64,000 nt of DNA from Lineus longissimus (Eukaryota; Nemertea; Pilidiophora; Heteronemertea; Lineidae), in contig NC_088318.1 in assembly GCF_910592395.1 (NCBI RefSeq), forward strand, positions 9,298,349 through 9,362,348, given 5' to 3'. Position 1 is the first letter of the stretch; every line of letters starts with the position of its first letter. The notes under the pieces were generated by a model. It searched no databases. It saw only the letters and a list, made by a program, of their open reading frames with translations, and had not been told where the DNA came from. Both the position numbers and the translations under genes were made by a program. This document shows, in pieces, positions 29,373-40,474 of this stretch.

Positions 29373-30430
29373 GAGAATTGGTCAATATTACTCCACAGAA
29401 TCCAGGACCAATAAGAGTAAAGATACTATCCCCAACTAAGGCTGCCCAGACGACGAAAGGCTCACCATACTATATGGCGGTAGTCAAAGACCCGACTGCA
29501 ACAAGAAGAGTTATATCCTGGGGTGCTGCGTCCAAAGACATCGAAAGACAAATGAAGGAAAATGGTGATTATGTCATAAAGAATTACACGGCACAAGTGC
29601 CCTCAAAGAAAATGTACAATTCTGATCCAGTTGAACTCCTTCTGAATGCTGACACCGTTATTGAGCCAAGTGTTGAATCTGTTGATTTGAATAAGATTAA
29701 TTGCACTACACTTGAACAGTGCAGCAAGATGCCTCCAGATTCAAATGTCAATGTCATTGTTGGTATTGTTGATGTTGGTCAGCTTAGGCAAACAGGATCA
29801 CAGCAAAAAGATATCCGAGATCTTCGTGTTATCGACATTAGCAATCATGTCATGAAACTTACTCTGTGGGAAACAGAAGCTCGTCGCAATGTTAAACTGG
29901 CACAATCATTCAACTTATAGATGCCAAAGTCAAGCATTATTCAAATGAAGTTTTCATTGGGACAACCAAGACCACTCAGATTACCCATGATTTTGAATGT
30001 GCTACTCTCACTTCCCACCTTGAGAGTCTCGACTATGATTTCTTTGCTGAAGACCCAGAAGAATTTCAGGACCGCTCTATCAAAGATCTTGTTGCAGGTC
30101 CAGCTGGGATGTGGCACTCCTAAGTGCCATAAGAAGGCAGCACTAATGCCAATGGGTCGGTATTTTAATTGTGACACGCATGGGATTCACGGCAATCATG
30201 TGCCACAGTATATGATTTCGGTGAAATTAGAAGACGGGGATGCCAGCTCTTCTGATGCGGTATGGGTAAAGCTATTTGATCATCATGCGTCAAATATTCT
30301 CAGTATGCCAGCTACTGATTTCATTGTGTTGCCATATGATGAACAAAATCAGAAGCCGCTCTCCTTGCAGGGGCGTTACATTCACACTCACATCCTGAAA
30401 ATAACAGGGCAGCGACCAATTACCAATTGA
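29373..30430 (+). pseudogene. RPA-like single-stranded-DNA-binding protein (OB folds plus zinc site), frameshifted
   Basis: The first frame encodes OB-fold-like segments, with GPIRVKILSPTK and then VNVIVGIVDVGQLRQTG followed by DLRVIDISNHVMKLTLWE. That last pattern is typical of the second DNA-binding domain of RPA70. Near 29899 the reading shifts by one base and continues as GTIIQLIDAKVKHYSNEV. Near 30100 it shifts again into a zinc-site segment CGTPKCHKKA followed by YFNCDTHG, resembling the Cys-rich insert of RPA70 DBD-C. It stops at 30428. Two frameshifts make it a pseudogene unless the assembly is wrong. Animal Helitron/Helentron elements carry RPA-like genes, so a transposon origin is possible. 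No Rep/helicase was seen. Confidence 0.7.
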
Positions 30431-30749
30431 AGAAAATAATTATTATTTGAAACAATTGCCTTTTCAACACTTACCTGAACTTGTGCTCAGGTGAATGATT
30501 TCATCCAACTTTGTACACTGCGTTTTGAAAAAGTAATTGTTTGATTCTGCTAGTATGCTACCAAACTAACAATTATTTGTTGCTCACCACTTAATGATTT
30601 CATTCAACCACGGATTTCCACATATATTGATCATGTTTTCTTTCTCTGAATACTTGTCTTCTTATCCCCTTCAATATCTTCTTACTGAAAGGTACTCAAC
30701 ATCCAATTTGAGACTAATCTGGCCATGAGAGTCAGTGCAAAACCATGAT
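30431..30749. other. 3' flank of the RPA-like gene
   Basis: AT-rich; nothing recognised. Confidence 0.35.
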
Positions 30750-31788
30750 GAGGCATTCCATATGAAATCACCCAATGGTCCCAGTATCATAGCTTCATAA
30801 TTGCTTCATTTTCACACATTTTGTAGGCCATGAGGCCACTATTAAAAATACAAAATTTTAGATTCATACTCCTCCTAGTTTTCCTTCCAGAGGGGTCTAA
30901 AAAGAGGACGTGGCCCCTTTTCAGACACTGGTATATTTGATATCTATGTTCCCTCTCCCAAGCCATTGAAGATAACACCTTCATTATTTGTTGAAACAAT
31001 TCTACTCTCCAAAAGCTTCAATTTGAGACCATTTGGGATGCAATAGGCCTACCAGGGGCGCGTACGACCCCAAAATGTCTCATTACTTCAGTAGTGAAAA
31101 TAACCAGGAAAGAAAGGGTTAATGGTAAATCACCTCAAGAACTACCTGTGTACCAATTTTCATCTTCAAACTAGCATTTCTTCATATGAAAACTCATCGT
31201 TTCCTCCAATGTATTATTCCATTTACTATTTCGATAATCTGCCTTACCTGGTGACAGAAACCGGAACTAACTAATGGATAATGCATATTGGACTAACCTT
31301 CCAACATTTCAGTGGGAAGGAATGCTAGTTCGAAGATGAAAATTGATACACAGGTACTTCTTGAGGTGGGCTTTCTGATGGTACCATGGATTTTACCATT
31401 TACCCTTTCCTTCCTGGTCATTTTCATTACTGAAGCAAAGAGACATTTTGTGGTCGTACGCGCCCCCTGGTAGGCCTATTGCACCCCAAATGGTCTCAAA
31501 GTCGAATTGAAGCTCTTGTAGAGTTGAATTGCTTCAACAAAGAATAAAGGTGTAATATTCAATGGTTTGTGAGAGAGAACAAAGAAACAAAAAATACTAG
31601 TGCCTGAAAAGGGGCCACGCCCCCTTTTTTAGACCCCTCTGGAAGGAAAACTAAGGGGAGTATGAATCTAATATTTTGGATTTTCCATATTGGCCCCATG
31701 GCCTACAAAATGTGTGAAAATGAATCAATTCTGGAGACATGGTACTGGAAAAATCTCTGAAATTGGGTGATTTCATATGGAATGCCTC
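30750..31788. mobile_element. 1.04-kb foldback element
   Basis: The ends are GAGGCATTCCATATGAAATC and its inverted partner GATTTCATATGGAATGCCTC. The arms remain alignable for several hundred bases through CCCTCTGGAAGGAAAACTA and ACCATTTGGGATGCAATAGG to CTAGCATTTCTTCATATG, leaving a short centre near 31200-31310. No coding frame. It lies between the RPA-like and USP-like fragments. Confidence 0.82.
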
Positions 31789-31992
31789 TGATGCATGCCA
31801 ATCTTCATGATGCCTTTAATAACTGTGCAACGAATGCACACTACCGTACATGCAAATATAGTGCATGTCATCTACTATAAATAGATCTAAACTCAGTTAC
31901 CAAGTAAACCTAGTTGAATATTTCCTGAATTACTTCAGATAACGTGGAACTCGTAGCACATCTCTATAACCTCCGAGTCTTTAATTTTACAG

Positions 31993-32300
31993 GTTCCTCC
32001 AATGTGATTCTTCCCCTTGGAATCCAAAATGAAAATCTACAATGCTACAGAAATGCAACATTGCAAGCCCTCAGGCACGTTCTTCTTGAACTGAATTTGC
32101 TGCATTCACAAACGTACCAACTTGGACATACGTTTCAACAAATTGTGGAAACAAATTATCCAGTTGTCCTTCATAAAAGTATCAATCAGTTCAATGACCT
32201 GATTAAGTCATGTACTCAATTCCCTGAGAACCAACAACATGATTGTGAGGAGTATCTTACTTTCATTCTTAACCACCTTATTCATGACAATTCCCTTTAA
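31993..32300 (+). pseudogene. USP-like ubiquitin protease N-terminal fragment
   Basis: After a TTAATTTTACAG acceptor, a phase-1 frame reads GIQNENLQCYRNATLQALRH. This matches the USP Cys-box pattern (GLxNxGNTCYxNSxLQ) with the catalytic Cys in place, and is followed by QQHDCEEYLTFILNHL, the usual Q-D-x-x-E motif about 70 residues later. The frame stops at 32298, exactly where an antisense gypsy fragment begins, so the His box and the rest of the catalytic domain are missing. It is either an insertion-truncated gene or a transposon-borne protease. It runs in the same direction as the RPA-like gene and shares its exon phase. Confidence 0.6.
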
Positions 32301-32304
32301 TTCC

Positions 32305-32765
32305 TCCTTGGAGCGAATGCTGTTAGTTTCGTGCCGATATTGACTTCACAGTTCATCTGGACTATCCCCAGACTGACGCATGTTCGGAGTCCGAATATGA
32401 CAGGACCTGACATGTCGGCTACGCAGAATTTCGTGTCCTCGCATGGGCCATTGCGATATTAACATGGGATCTTGGTTGTACCGAACTGTGGAATGTGAGT
32501 TCCATTATACACGGTTAGTTCGACGTGCAGTAGTTCCATATCGATTGGCAGTCCATGCTTATCAAGACAATCGGGAAACATATTCCTGATAGTGCACAGC
32601 GGCAGTACATTCCCTTGTGCGTCGGTGTCGGCTTTCCCGCGCAAATGTGCCTTTGCTTTCCGGTTCTGTATGTTCACGGAAGCATAGGCCTCAGTCCTTC
32701 TATCCGCTGCGATGGAGTTAAAGGACAAGGTGCCAAAATCATCCGTGAACTGCTCCTCTGAAAGC
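32305..32765 (-). pseudogene. Ty3/gypsy retrotransposon protease-region fragment
   Basis: The minus strand encodes FGTLSFNSI, then a degraded aspartic-protease site (ADTDAQGNVLPL where a DTGA core is expected), GLPIDMELLHVELTVYNG and IPQFGTTKIPC. After a frame change it reads ADMSGPVIFGLRTCVSLG. This order is typical of the retropepsin region of gypsy-type pol in invertebrates. Stop and frame changes show it is dead. No LTR or reverse transcriptase was found beside it. Confidence 0.65.
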
Positions 32766-32933
32766 TAAAGGCAGCATCAACTGGAGTAACATGATAACAT
32801 AAAAGTGACGTCTACTTGGTTATTTACTATTGCAAGCAATGATTATTGCAGAGTATCTTCGTTTAGTCAAATACTCGTATGTTTTATGATGATGATGATG
32901 ATTCATGTTTTTATTGTGCTTTCTGTACATATA

Positions 32934-35900
32934 CAGTACTGTGCAAATGTTTTTGGACAATAAAATTTTTTCCTTTACTGTTTTTAGTAACCCTTTCCTT
33001 TCCCAAATAAAGAAGCCAATGTCTACTGTGTTATTACTCTTTTCTGGGGAAAAACATCCCATAATTATGCTTTACTCAAAGTTGGGTGACAGGGAAGTCA
33101 TACAGGAACATTGGTTGTATAATGAGCAACTTAAGAAAACTTGGTAGTGAAATTGGGAGTACCATTAATATTCATGGTGTCACTGGTATGGCAAGTGAAT
33201 CTTTGTTGGTGGGCAGGCCACACGGTGGCGCTGCAATCGCGTGGAACGCTCATAGTGATGCATGTGTTAAACCAATTCAATGGGAATCAAAGAGGGTATG
33301 CGCTGTGCAGGTTGATAGCCCTAGTTTACAAAATGAAACGTTGTTGATAAATGTGTACATGCCTACTGATGGGCAAGATATTAAAATCTTTAATGGTGTC
33401 CTGCAAGAGATCTCTGCAATTATAGAAATGTCAAATGTTAATGATGTTATTATTGGAGGGGATTGGAATACCGACTTCAACAGGGCCGGGTCAGATAATA
33501 CTAGGGCGTTGTTGAACTTTTTGGAGAGGGAGAGTCTGTTCTGTGGAAGAATGCATGCCGTATGTAATGTAGAATATACATTTGAGAGTAAGATCACAGG
33601 CGCAAGTTCCCTTTTGGATCATTTTATAATCTCAGAAAATGTTTTTAATAGGATCGAGCAGTACACTGCTCTGCATAGGGCTGACAACCCCTCAGATCAC
33701 TCCAGCCTTTCTATGGTATTGAGTACTGATGTTCAGGTCTTTGGATATGAAAATAAGGACGTAAGAAATGAGTCTAGGCAAATACTAGACTGGGATAAAG
33801 CAGGACCTGAGGACATTATGAGATACAAAGAGGCTTTAGATGAAAAACTGAGAGTTATTGCTATCCCGGATGACCTGACACGCTGCGGCGATCCATTCTG
33901 TATCATGCACAATGAGGTAATTGATCGGCTTCATGAGGAGATCATTGCGGCGTGCATTTCGGCTGGGGAGGAATCTATACCTCTAAAACATGTGAAAAGT
34001 GGGGTACGTGAGGACCAGGGCAGAGCCGGGTGGACCGATGAGGTGAAAGAGTATAGGCAACGAGCTATGTTCTGGCATAATCTCTGGAAGGAGAATGGTA
34101 GGCCGCGGCTGGGGGTGATCGCTGACATAAGGCGCCATACAAGGGCCTTGTATCATCTATCAGTTAAACGAAACAAGACAAATCATGATAGGGTTGCAGC
34201 TAATAAGTTAGCCGAGTCACTCGGAAATAATGATAAAAATGAGTTTTGGAAGAATGTAAAGAAGGTTAAGGGAACAAGAGCTATGCAACCAAATAGCATG
34301 GATAGAGTTAGTGGCATGGAGGCTACATGTAATCTCTTTGGCGAAAAATTCAAACGTTTGTATAACTCGGTGTCGTACAATGTGAATGAGATGAATGACT
34401 TGAAGAGGGATCTGGATTTAGGAATCGCCAGTGGTTGTCGGGATGGTAATTGTGATGCCAGTCATGGTATTTCATTCCAAGAGGTAGTTGGTGGGATCAG
34501 GCGATTAAAGCGCGGAAAGACGGATAGTAATCCTAAAATAATGTCAGATCTTTTTATCAATGGGAGTCAAAGGTTGAATGTGTATTTGTCACTTTTATTG
34601 AGTTCCATGATGAGTCATGGTTATTGTCCCCGTGGTTTCGTTCAAACCAGAGTTATTCCAATTCCGAAGAACAGCAGAAAGTCTTTGAATGTCTCAGATA
34701 ATTATCGTGGTATCTCTTTAGTAGCATCATCGGAAAAATTATGGACAACATTTTCTTAAAAAATTATGAGAAGGTTTTACAGACCTCGGATGCTCAATTT
34801 GGTTTTAAGACTGGTGTTTCTACGGCGCCGTGCAGTTCAATTGTAAATGAGGTCATTAATTATAATAAAAGCTGTAACACAGCAGTATATTGTGTCATGC
34901 TGGACGCTAGCCGGGCTTTTGATTGCGTGCATTTTGTAAAGTTATTCCGTCTTTTGACTAAAAAAGGGTTGTGCCCGTTTGCGGCAAGGTTTCTGGCATC
35001 TTTATACACCCAACAACGGGTGAGAGTTCAATGGGGGGAATGTGTCTCAGCAGAATTTGCTGTCTCTAATGGTGTGAAACAAGGTGGCGTATTGTCTCCT
35101 ATACTCTTTGGTATTTACATAGATGAGCTAGTGGCGAATTTAAAAAAGGCTGGTTTTGGGTGCCATGTTGGTAACCTCTTTTGTGGCGTCTTTGCCTACG
35201 CAGACGACATAATCCTGCTTGCACCCTCATTACGTGGGTTGAAGAAAATGTTGAGTACAGCAAGTTGTTTTTCAATTGACTTTAATATTTCGTTCAATGC
35301 ATCAAAAAGTAGATTTTTAGTTTTTGGGTTAGATGATCCACCAAGGGCATTGTTTTTTGAGGGCACACAGATACTATTATCTATGGAGGAAGAACACCTC
35401 GGTATTATTTTGGGTCCTCGTGTTGATCGGAGAAGAGTAGAGCTTTTAATAAATGACTTGTACAAAAGAACTAACATGTTAATGGCACAGTTCAGATTTG
35501 CCCATGCGCATGTAAGGTACGCACTTTTCAAAAGTTTTTGTATGTCTTTATATGTTTCCAAGCTTCTGGACTTGTCTAAGCCTTATATGGAGGAATTGTT
35601 TGTTGCGTGGCGGAAGTGTCTGCGACGGGTTTTAAATCTACCATACAGGACTCACAATGATTTACTACCGTGCATTGTTCACGACTTTTGTATTGAAATT
35701 GAATTAGAAAAACGGTTAATGAATTTTATGGGTGGTATGTCTTCATCTAAGAATGTATTTGTCAGCTTGTGTTTTAAACTTGTGTGTCAGGGGAGTGAAT
35801 CTTCACTGGGGAGAAGTGCCAACATGTTGTATGCAAAATATGGGTTAGATAGGAAGAATGTGGACAGCTGGGGAGATATGTTGAGGGTTTTTTATATAGT

Positions 35901-36447
35901 GAATGATAAGAACGGGCAAAATAGGTTAGCGGAACAGATTAGCGAATTGATGGTCATGCGAGACGTAGGGGATGCGGCGTTTAATCATAGGGAATAAACA
36001 GAAATGATTGATTTTCTGTGCACTAGTTAAATTCTTTGAACCTTGATTTTTCACGGATATGTAAATAGATCGTTGTAAACAAGCACCTAGCACCCAGCAC
36101 AACTCTGTAAATGCACCACATGTGTCAGAACTATTTCTTGACGAATAAACACACATATATATTTCCCTGGAAATTATGAAGGTGTCAACTTTAAGCAAAT
36201 TCCTCTCTTATGCATTGTCCATTAGAAACTGGCCTGTTTGGCCCTTTTTCATCTTTCAGGGTGCCTCAGTACCAGAAAAGTGCATGCAATGCAGCCAAAC
36301 TTTGAGTTAAGAAGCATTCTGGGATGCTTTCCCTCAGAAAAGAGTAATAACCCAGTAGAAATAGGTTCCATTATTTGGGGAAGGAAAGGGTTAAAAAAAA
36401 AAGAAAAGGAAAAACATTACTGCCCCAAAACTATTGCACATTACTAA
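32934..36447. mobile_element. Old element with ~150-bp inverted ends, split by a LINE
   Basis: Left arm 32934-33083 (AGTACTGTGCAAATGTTTTT through AATAAAGAAGCCAATGTCTA to CTCAAAGTT) is matched in reverse orientation by 36297-36447 (AACTTTGAGTTAAG, GAGTAATAACCCAGTAG, then ACTATTGCACATTACT). The ACTGTGCAAA start resembles Tc1/mariner ends. The LINE at 33084-36296 lies exactly between the arms. No transposase of its own remains. Confidence 0.65.
33086..35997 (+). pseudogene. LINE ORF2: endonuclease plus reverse transcriptase, 5'-truncated, frameshifted
   Basis: The first part is an apurinic-type endonuclease: IQEHWL in the preceding frame, NVYMPTDG, IIGGDWNTDFN, LLDHFIIS and SDHSSLSM. After it comes the reverse transcriptase: NYRGISLV, LDASRAFDCVHF, SNGVKQGGVLSPILFGIYID and the catalytic FAYADDIILL. 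Frameshifts occur near 33135 and near 34735, the latter within the RT domain. The stop is at 35995. The start of the endonuclease is missing. The clade (CR1/jockey-like or other) cannot be settled by eye. It is one of the least decayed LINEs here. Confidence 0.88.
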
Positions 36448-36593
36448 ATCTGTAACTCAATCAAAGTGATATTATTTTATTTTGTGTTCCGTAATCTGTC
36501 AACATACAACGTATGTATGTTTACTACATTGTATTTTTATACATGTACAAATCTTTTTTTTTAAACAAAGTATTTTGATTAACATTACTTTTT

Positions 36594-36951
36594 ACCTCAG
36601 AACAAAGTATATTTTGATACGCATATTATAATTGTATGTCTTGTGACAATCATTCGTTTGTGTATTCTTAAATGTCTTAGTATCGGAAATCTGCCAAATT
36701 TTGTAAACTATGTGATTGTGTTCACTTCAGCATTTTCAGTTGATCATACCGTTTGTGTTTTACCTCAGAGTCAGAACAAAGTATATTTTGATACGCATAT
36801 TATAATTGTATGTCTTGTGACAATCATTCGTTTGTGTTTTCTTAAATGTCTTAGTATCGGAAATCTGCCAAATTTTGTAAACTATGTGACTGTGTTCACT
36901 TCAGCATTTTCAGTTTATCATAACATTTGTGTCTTACCCCAAAACAAAGTA
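36594..36951. repeat. ~170-bp tandem repeat interrupted by a pogo element
   Basis: AACAAAGTATATTTTGATAC starts at 36601 and again at 36774. A third unit starts at 36943 and is cut after AACAAAGTA. Beyond the pogo element its continuation (TATTTTCATGTGTATTATAA, then CTTGTGACAATC) resumes at 39297. The third unit is therefore the insertion target. Confidence 0.8.
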
Positions 36952-36953
36952 TA

Positions 36954-39296
36954 CTGGATATCCTCACCTCCAAGACACAGCCAGGTTTTAGCACAGTGTA
37001 CATTGAGAGGTACAATGGGTGAAGGGTTTATGCAGGGCGTATTAAAGCACCGGCCCGACCCGCGATTTGCATGCGAATATAGCCAGTAGACCAGCCCCGA
37101 TCAATAGAGAGGAAATGGATCGACCACAGAGTAATAAAGGGTAACACTTAGCGTTCCCTTTGTAGTGGTGAAGAGACACGTGTGCCCCAAGGATTATACG
37201 GGGTGTTTCAAAAACTACTACACTCAAAAAACCTTGACGAATATTCTTGACGAGAAATTTTAATAACCGATTTTATTATTACAACACAATGGAAAGAATA
37301 ACTCTGGTATTGTTGTTGCGCGCTGGACAGTATAAGTAGCATACATGACAAAGGAACACCCCCTCCAAAAATGGAGAAAAATCCTAGTTATTATTTCAAA
37401 TGTCACTGATCTTGCTCCATCACTGGAAGATATTCAAGCCCATCACCCTCCTCGTCATCGTTGGCTTCTAGTTCATGTCCTCCGTTACCATCGCCATCTT
37501 CATCATTGCCATCACCCAATATACCGGCGGCGCGAAATCCGCCGATTACGACATTTGGGGGAACCTTATCCCATGCTGCCCCAATCAATCGTGCAACATC
37601 AAGGTGGCTAATGGGCGGGCACTGTCCATCAACGGTGTGCGCCTCCTTCCATGCGCGCCAATTGGAACGGAGCTTACTTTTAAAACTTCCCATGACAGTC
37701 AAATCGAGAGGCTGTAAAAGCGGAGTACATTTGGGAGGTATCAGTTCAATGATACCACCTATCTCAACCACTCGCATGGCGACATCATCATTCAGGTGTA
37801 TGCGTGCCCTGTCCCACAGATGGATATACGGTACGTCAGCCCCAACAAATGGTATTACAATCTCCTCGATGAGATCCAGCAAGACTTGAGTCCTGACCCA
37901 ACCAGTTTCGGTGTGAGCGATATGGACATTTGGCGGTGGATTAGCTCTTAACTCTTCCCTTGCAGCAATTGTTGGTGTTTTAAAGGTAATGTGGCATGGC
38001 ATCTTCCTTCCGTTGCTGGTTATGCCAAGGGTTACGCTACATCCAAGGCGTGTATTCCCACGCGATGACTTTATGTTAACTTGGCGATTGCCTTTTGTAT
38101 CGTATGTGTAATTCGGCAATGCGTCGAAAAGAGCGAATGTCTCGTCTAGGTTTGCAATGAAAGATGGTGCGGTATCTCGAACTGTGTTGTGGAATGCATT
38201 CCTAAAGTTGGTCACCACCTCATCAGCATGTTCCGGAAGTTGCTTGTCATCCTTGGTTTTCCGTCGGCATGTAATGCCGTGTCTTTTAAGGAAACCTAAA
38301 CGCCATCCGTTAGATGCGGTGAAATCAGAAAGTGTCGGCTGCTCACGCAAAATAACCGCTTGACGGTCCATCCCAAGGTCATCCCACCACTCTGTGTACA
38401 ACCGTAATGCCTCGTGGGATATCTGTCGTCCTGCGATGGGCATACCTAGACCACGTTGCATCATAAACCAGTCGTACAAATTTCTTTCCATCTCCGGAAA
38501 TAGTCCTGAAAATACAAAAGGCAAAAGGCATGAATTAAGCGGTGTCGCATCGCAATTTTCAATGCTAAAGGTTTCAACACCTCAAGCAAAATTGAAGAAA
38601 CATTATAGCAAAAATCGGTAAGGAATTACACTAACCTATTCCTCTCTCAAAGCACGCTTGCTCAGTTCCTCTTCTCTTTGAGTCCTCTTGATGCTGGAGG
38701 ATGAACCCCTCATCGTTTAACCAACCAAAAAACGTATACCGTGATAAGTTGTTGTCTTTTGCAAATGCAAAGCTGAAACATTTTCATTATTTGCCTGGAG
38801 GAGTCTAAAATCTGTGAGCAGTTTGACCTTTTCATTTAATGAATAGTGCCGACGGCGTTTAGGGGCAGGCTGCGGCTCCATAACTTCTTCCTCCATCCCT
38901 TGCTCGGTTCGTGGCAATGCTCGGTTCGTGATAATGCATGTAGTCCTCAGTACGGAGGATCTTCATTTCCCAATGACAATGACAATTTGTGTTCATCCCA
39001 ATACTTTGCTTTTTAAGGGTTAATAATGAAGGTCGTGTCGTCGATGCCCATTGAATTACAGAACGGGATTCCACTTCATTGGCGTGATGCAATCGATCTT
39101 CAAGCCATGAAAACCAATCTTTAATAGAGTGAATGCTCAACATGATTAGGCCTAGTTGATTTCCGATGACCCATCAATCAAAGGAATGGGTGTTTCTAAT
39201 ACCAGCTAGATACATGTAGGCCTCCTATCGTGGGCCTTTTTTAATGTACAGAAGTACATCCCGAGCATTGTGTGTCTTGGAGGTGAGGATATCCAG
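36954..39296 (-). mobile_element. Complete pogo-type transposon (pogo copy 2)
   Basis: Ends CTGGATATCCTCACCTCC lie in inverted orientation and are flanked by TA (36952-36953 and 39297-39298). The split tandem unit outside it confirms both boundaries. Total length is 2343 bp. It encodes one transposase on the minus strand. Confidence 0.88.
37403..38896 (-). pseudogene. Pogo-type DDE transposase, two exons, one frameshift (pogo copy 2)
   Basis: Exon 1 (38896-38636) has the helix-turn-helix (KRRRHYSLNEKVKLLTDFR). After a frameshift near 38775 it continues FAKDNNLSRYTFFGWLNDEG, ending at ATAG|GTTAGT. Exon 2 (38505-37403) follows TATTTTCAG and encodes the rest without a break: PEMERNLYDWFMMQ, the catalytic Asp of ANLDETF, GWVRTQVLL, the Asp of HLWDRARIH and the Asp of LLQPLD. 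The last two are 35 residues apart. The C-terminus is acidic (GDGNDEDGDGNGG, then DDEEGDGLEYLP). Only the first-exon frameshift separates it from an intact gene. Confidence 0.85.
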
Positions 39297-39299
39297 TAT

Positions 39300-40182
39300 T
39301 TTCATGTGTATTATAAGGTATCTCTTGTGACAATCACACAGATGGGGCAGAATACTTCCATCTCATAGTACTTAGACAATTGTGTGGCTGCCTTGGAAAA
39401 CCACTCACATGTCAGAAATGATGAAACCCTGCAAAATCCCTTTTTGTCTCATAGATTCCTACTCATTTACGCTTTTTTTGGCTGAACAAAAACTTCTATT
39501 TCTCTAAAATGGACCAACCTATTGTAAAAATTGAAAAAAGACAATTTAACTTTATTGCAAAGTACTCCGGAATGACAGCTAACTCAATTTTCACCATATG
39601 ACTGGTTTTCCTAGACAGCCACACATTTTATTTTTGTTTCTAAAGCATCCACTTACTTGCCATGTCACTTTTAGATAATCAATCCATACATGTACATGTT
39701 TTATTTTCATAAAAAAATTTAGTTCTTAAAGTATGTTTCATGTCCATTCACTATTTCCATTTCCTACCTTTCACTGGTCATGCATCATCTCTTCCCTTCC
39801 CCATTTCCACAAAACCTGCATTAATTAATGCGAGCAATCAAAGATGCTCTTCATCCTCGATTCAAAATAACTATTATGTGTCCCAGTCTCTTCTGAATCA
39901 TTCTTCCTTGTGATTCATGCTCCATTATTGCAAATCATGCTCTTGCAAATCCAGATCCCTTACAAATCATCCCACCAGGGTACTTGGTACCTACTGATCA
40001 TGCTCCCTTTCGAATCATATTCTCCTGCAAATCGGCCCTTCATACTAGTTGGCTATGAATCATGATCCCATGCGAATCATGCTCGTTGACAATTCATGCT
40101 CACTTATGAACCCAAAGTCTTCTGAAACCTGCATGTCCTAAGTGGACCGAGGTAGCATTATGCAGCCATATAGATTGCTCAC
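39300..40182. repeat. Spacer with a decayed short tandem array
   Basis: Between about 39890 and 40130 the words AATCATGCTC, AATCATGATC, GATCATGCTC and ATTCATGCTC recur roughly every 20-30 bp, often preceded by TGC or TGCGA. This looks like an old minisatellite with unit about TGCAAATCATGCTCCCTT. The rest (39340-39890) shows nothing. Confidence 0.45.
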
Positions 40183-40474
40183 ATTGGGCCATATGAATAA
40201 AAACTAGCAATTGCTTTTACTACCAATTTTCAAGCAAATGCTCGCTACGGTATGAATAAAACCAAGCAAATGCTTTGAAAAATGAAGCATGTGCTACCAG
40301 TAGAAGCAAGTGCTTTTAAGCAATAACCGTTTGCTTCAAAAATGAAACCATATGAATAAAGGGACCATATGAATAAAGTGTAGCACAAACCTTTTACTTG
40401 GTAGTATATGCTTCGAATTTTCAAGGTAGCCCCTGAGGTGGCTTGAGATTTGAAGCAAGTGGTCAGTATCAATC

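Noticed and set aside
34741-35997. Second independent gene after the endonuclease frame
   Set aside because: The reverse-transcriptase domain continues directly across the junction, so this is one LINE reading frame broken by a frameshift.
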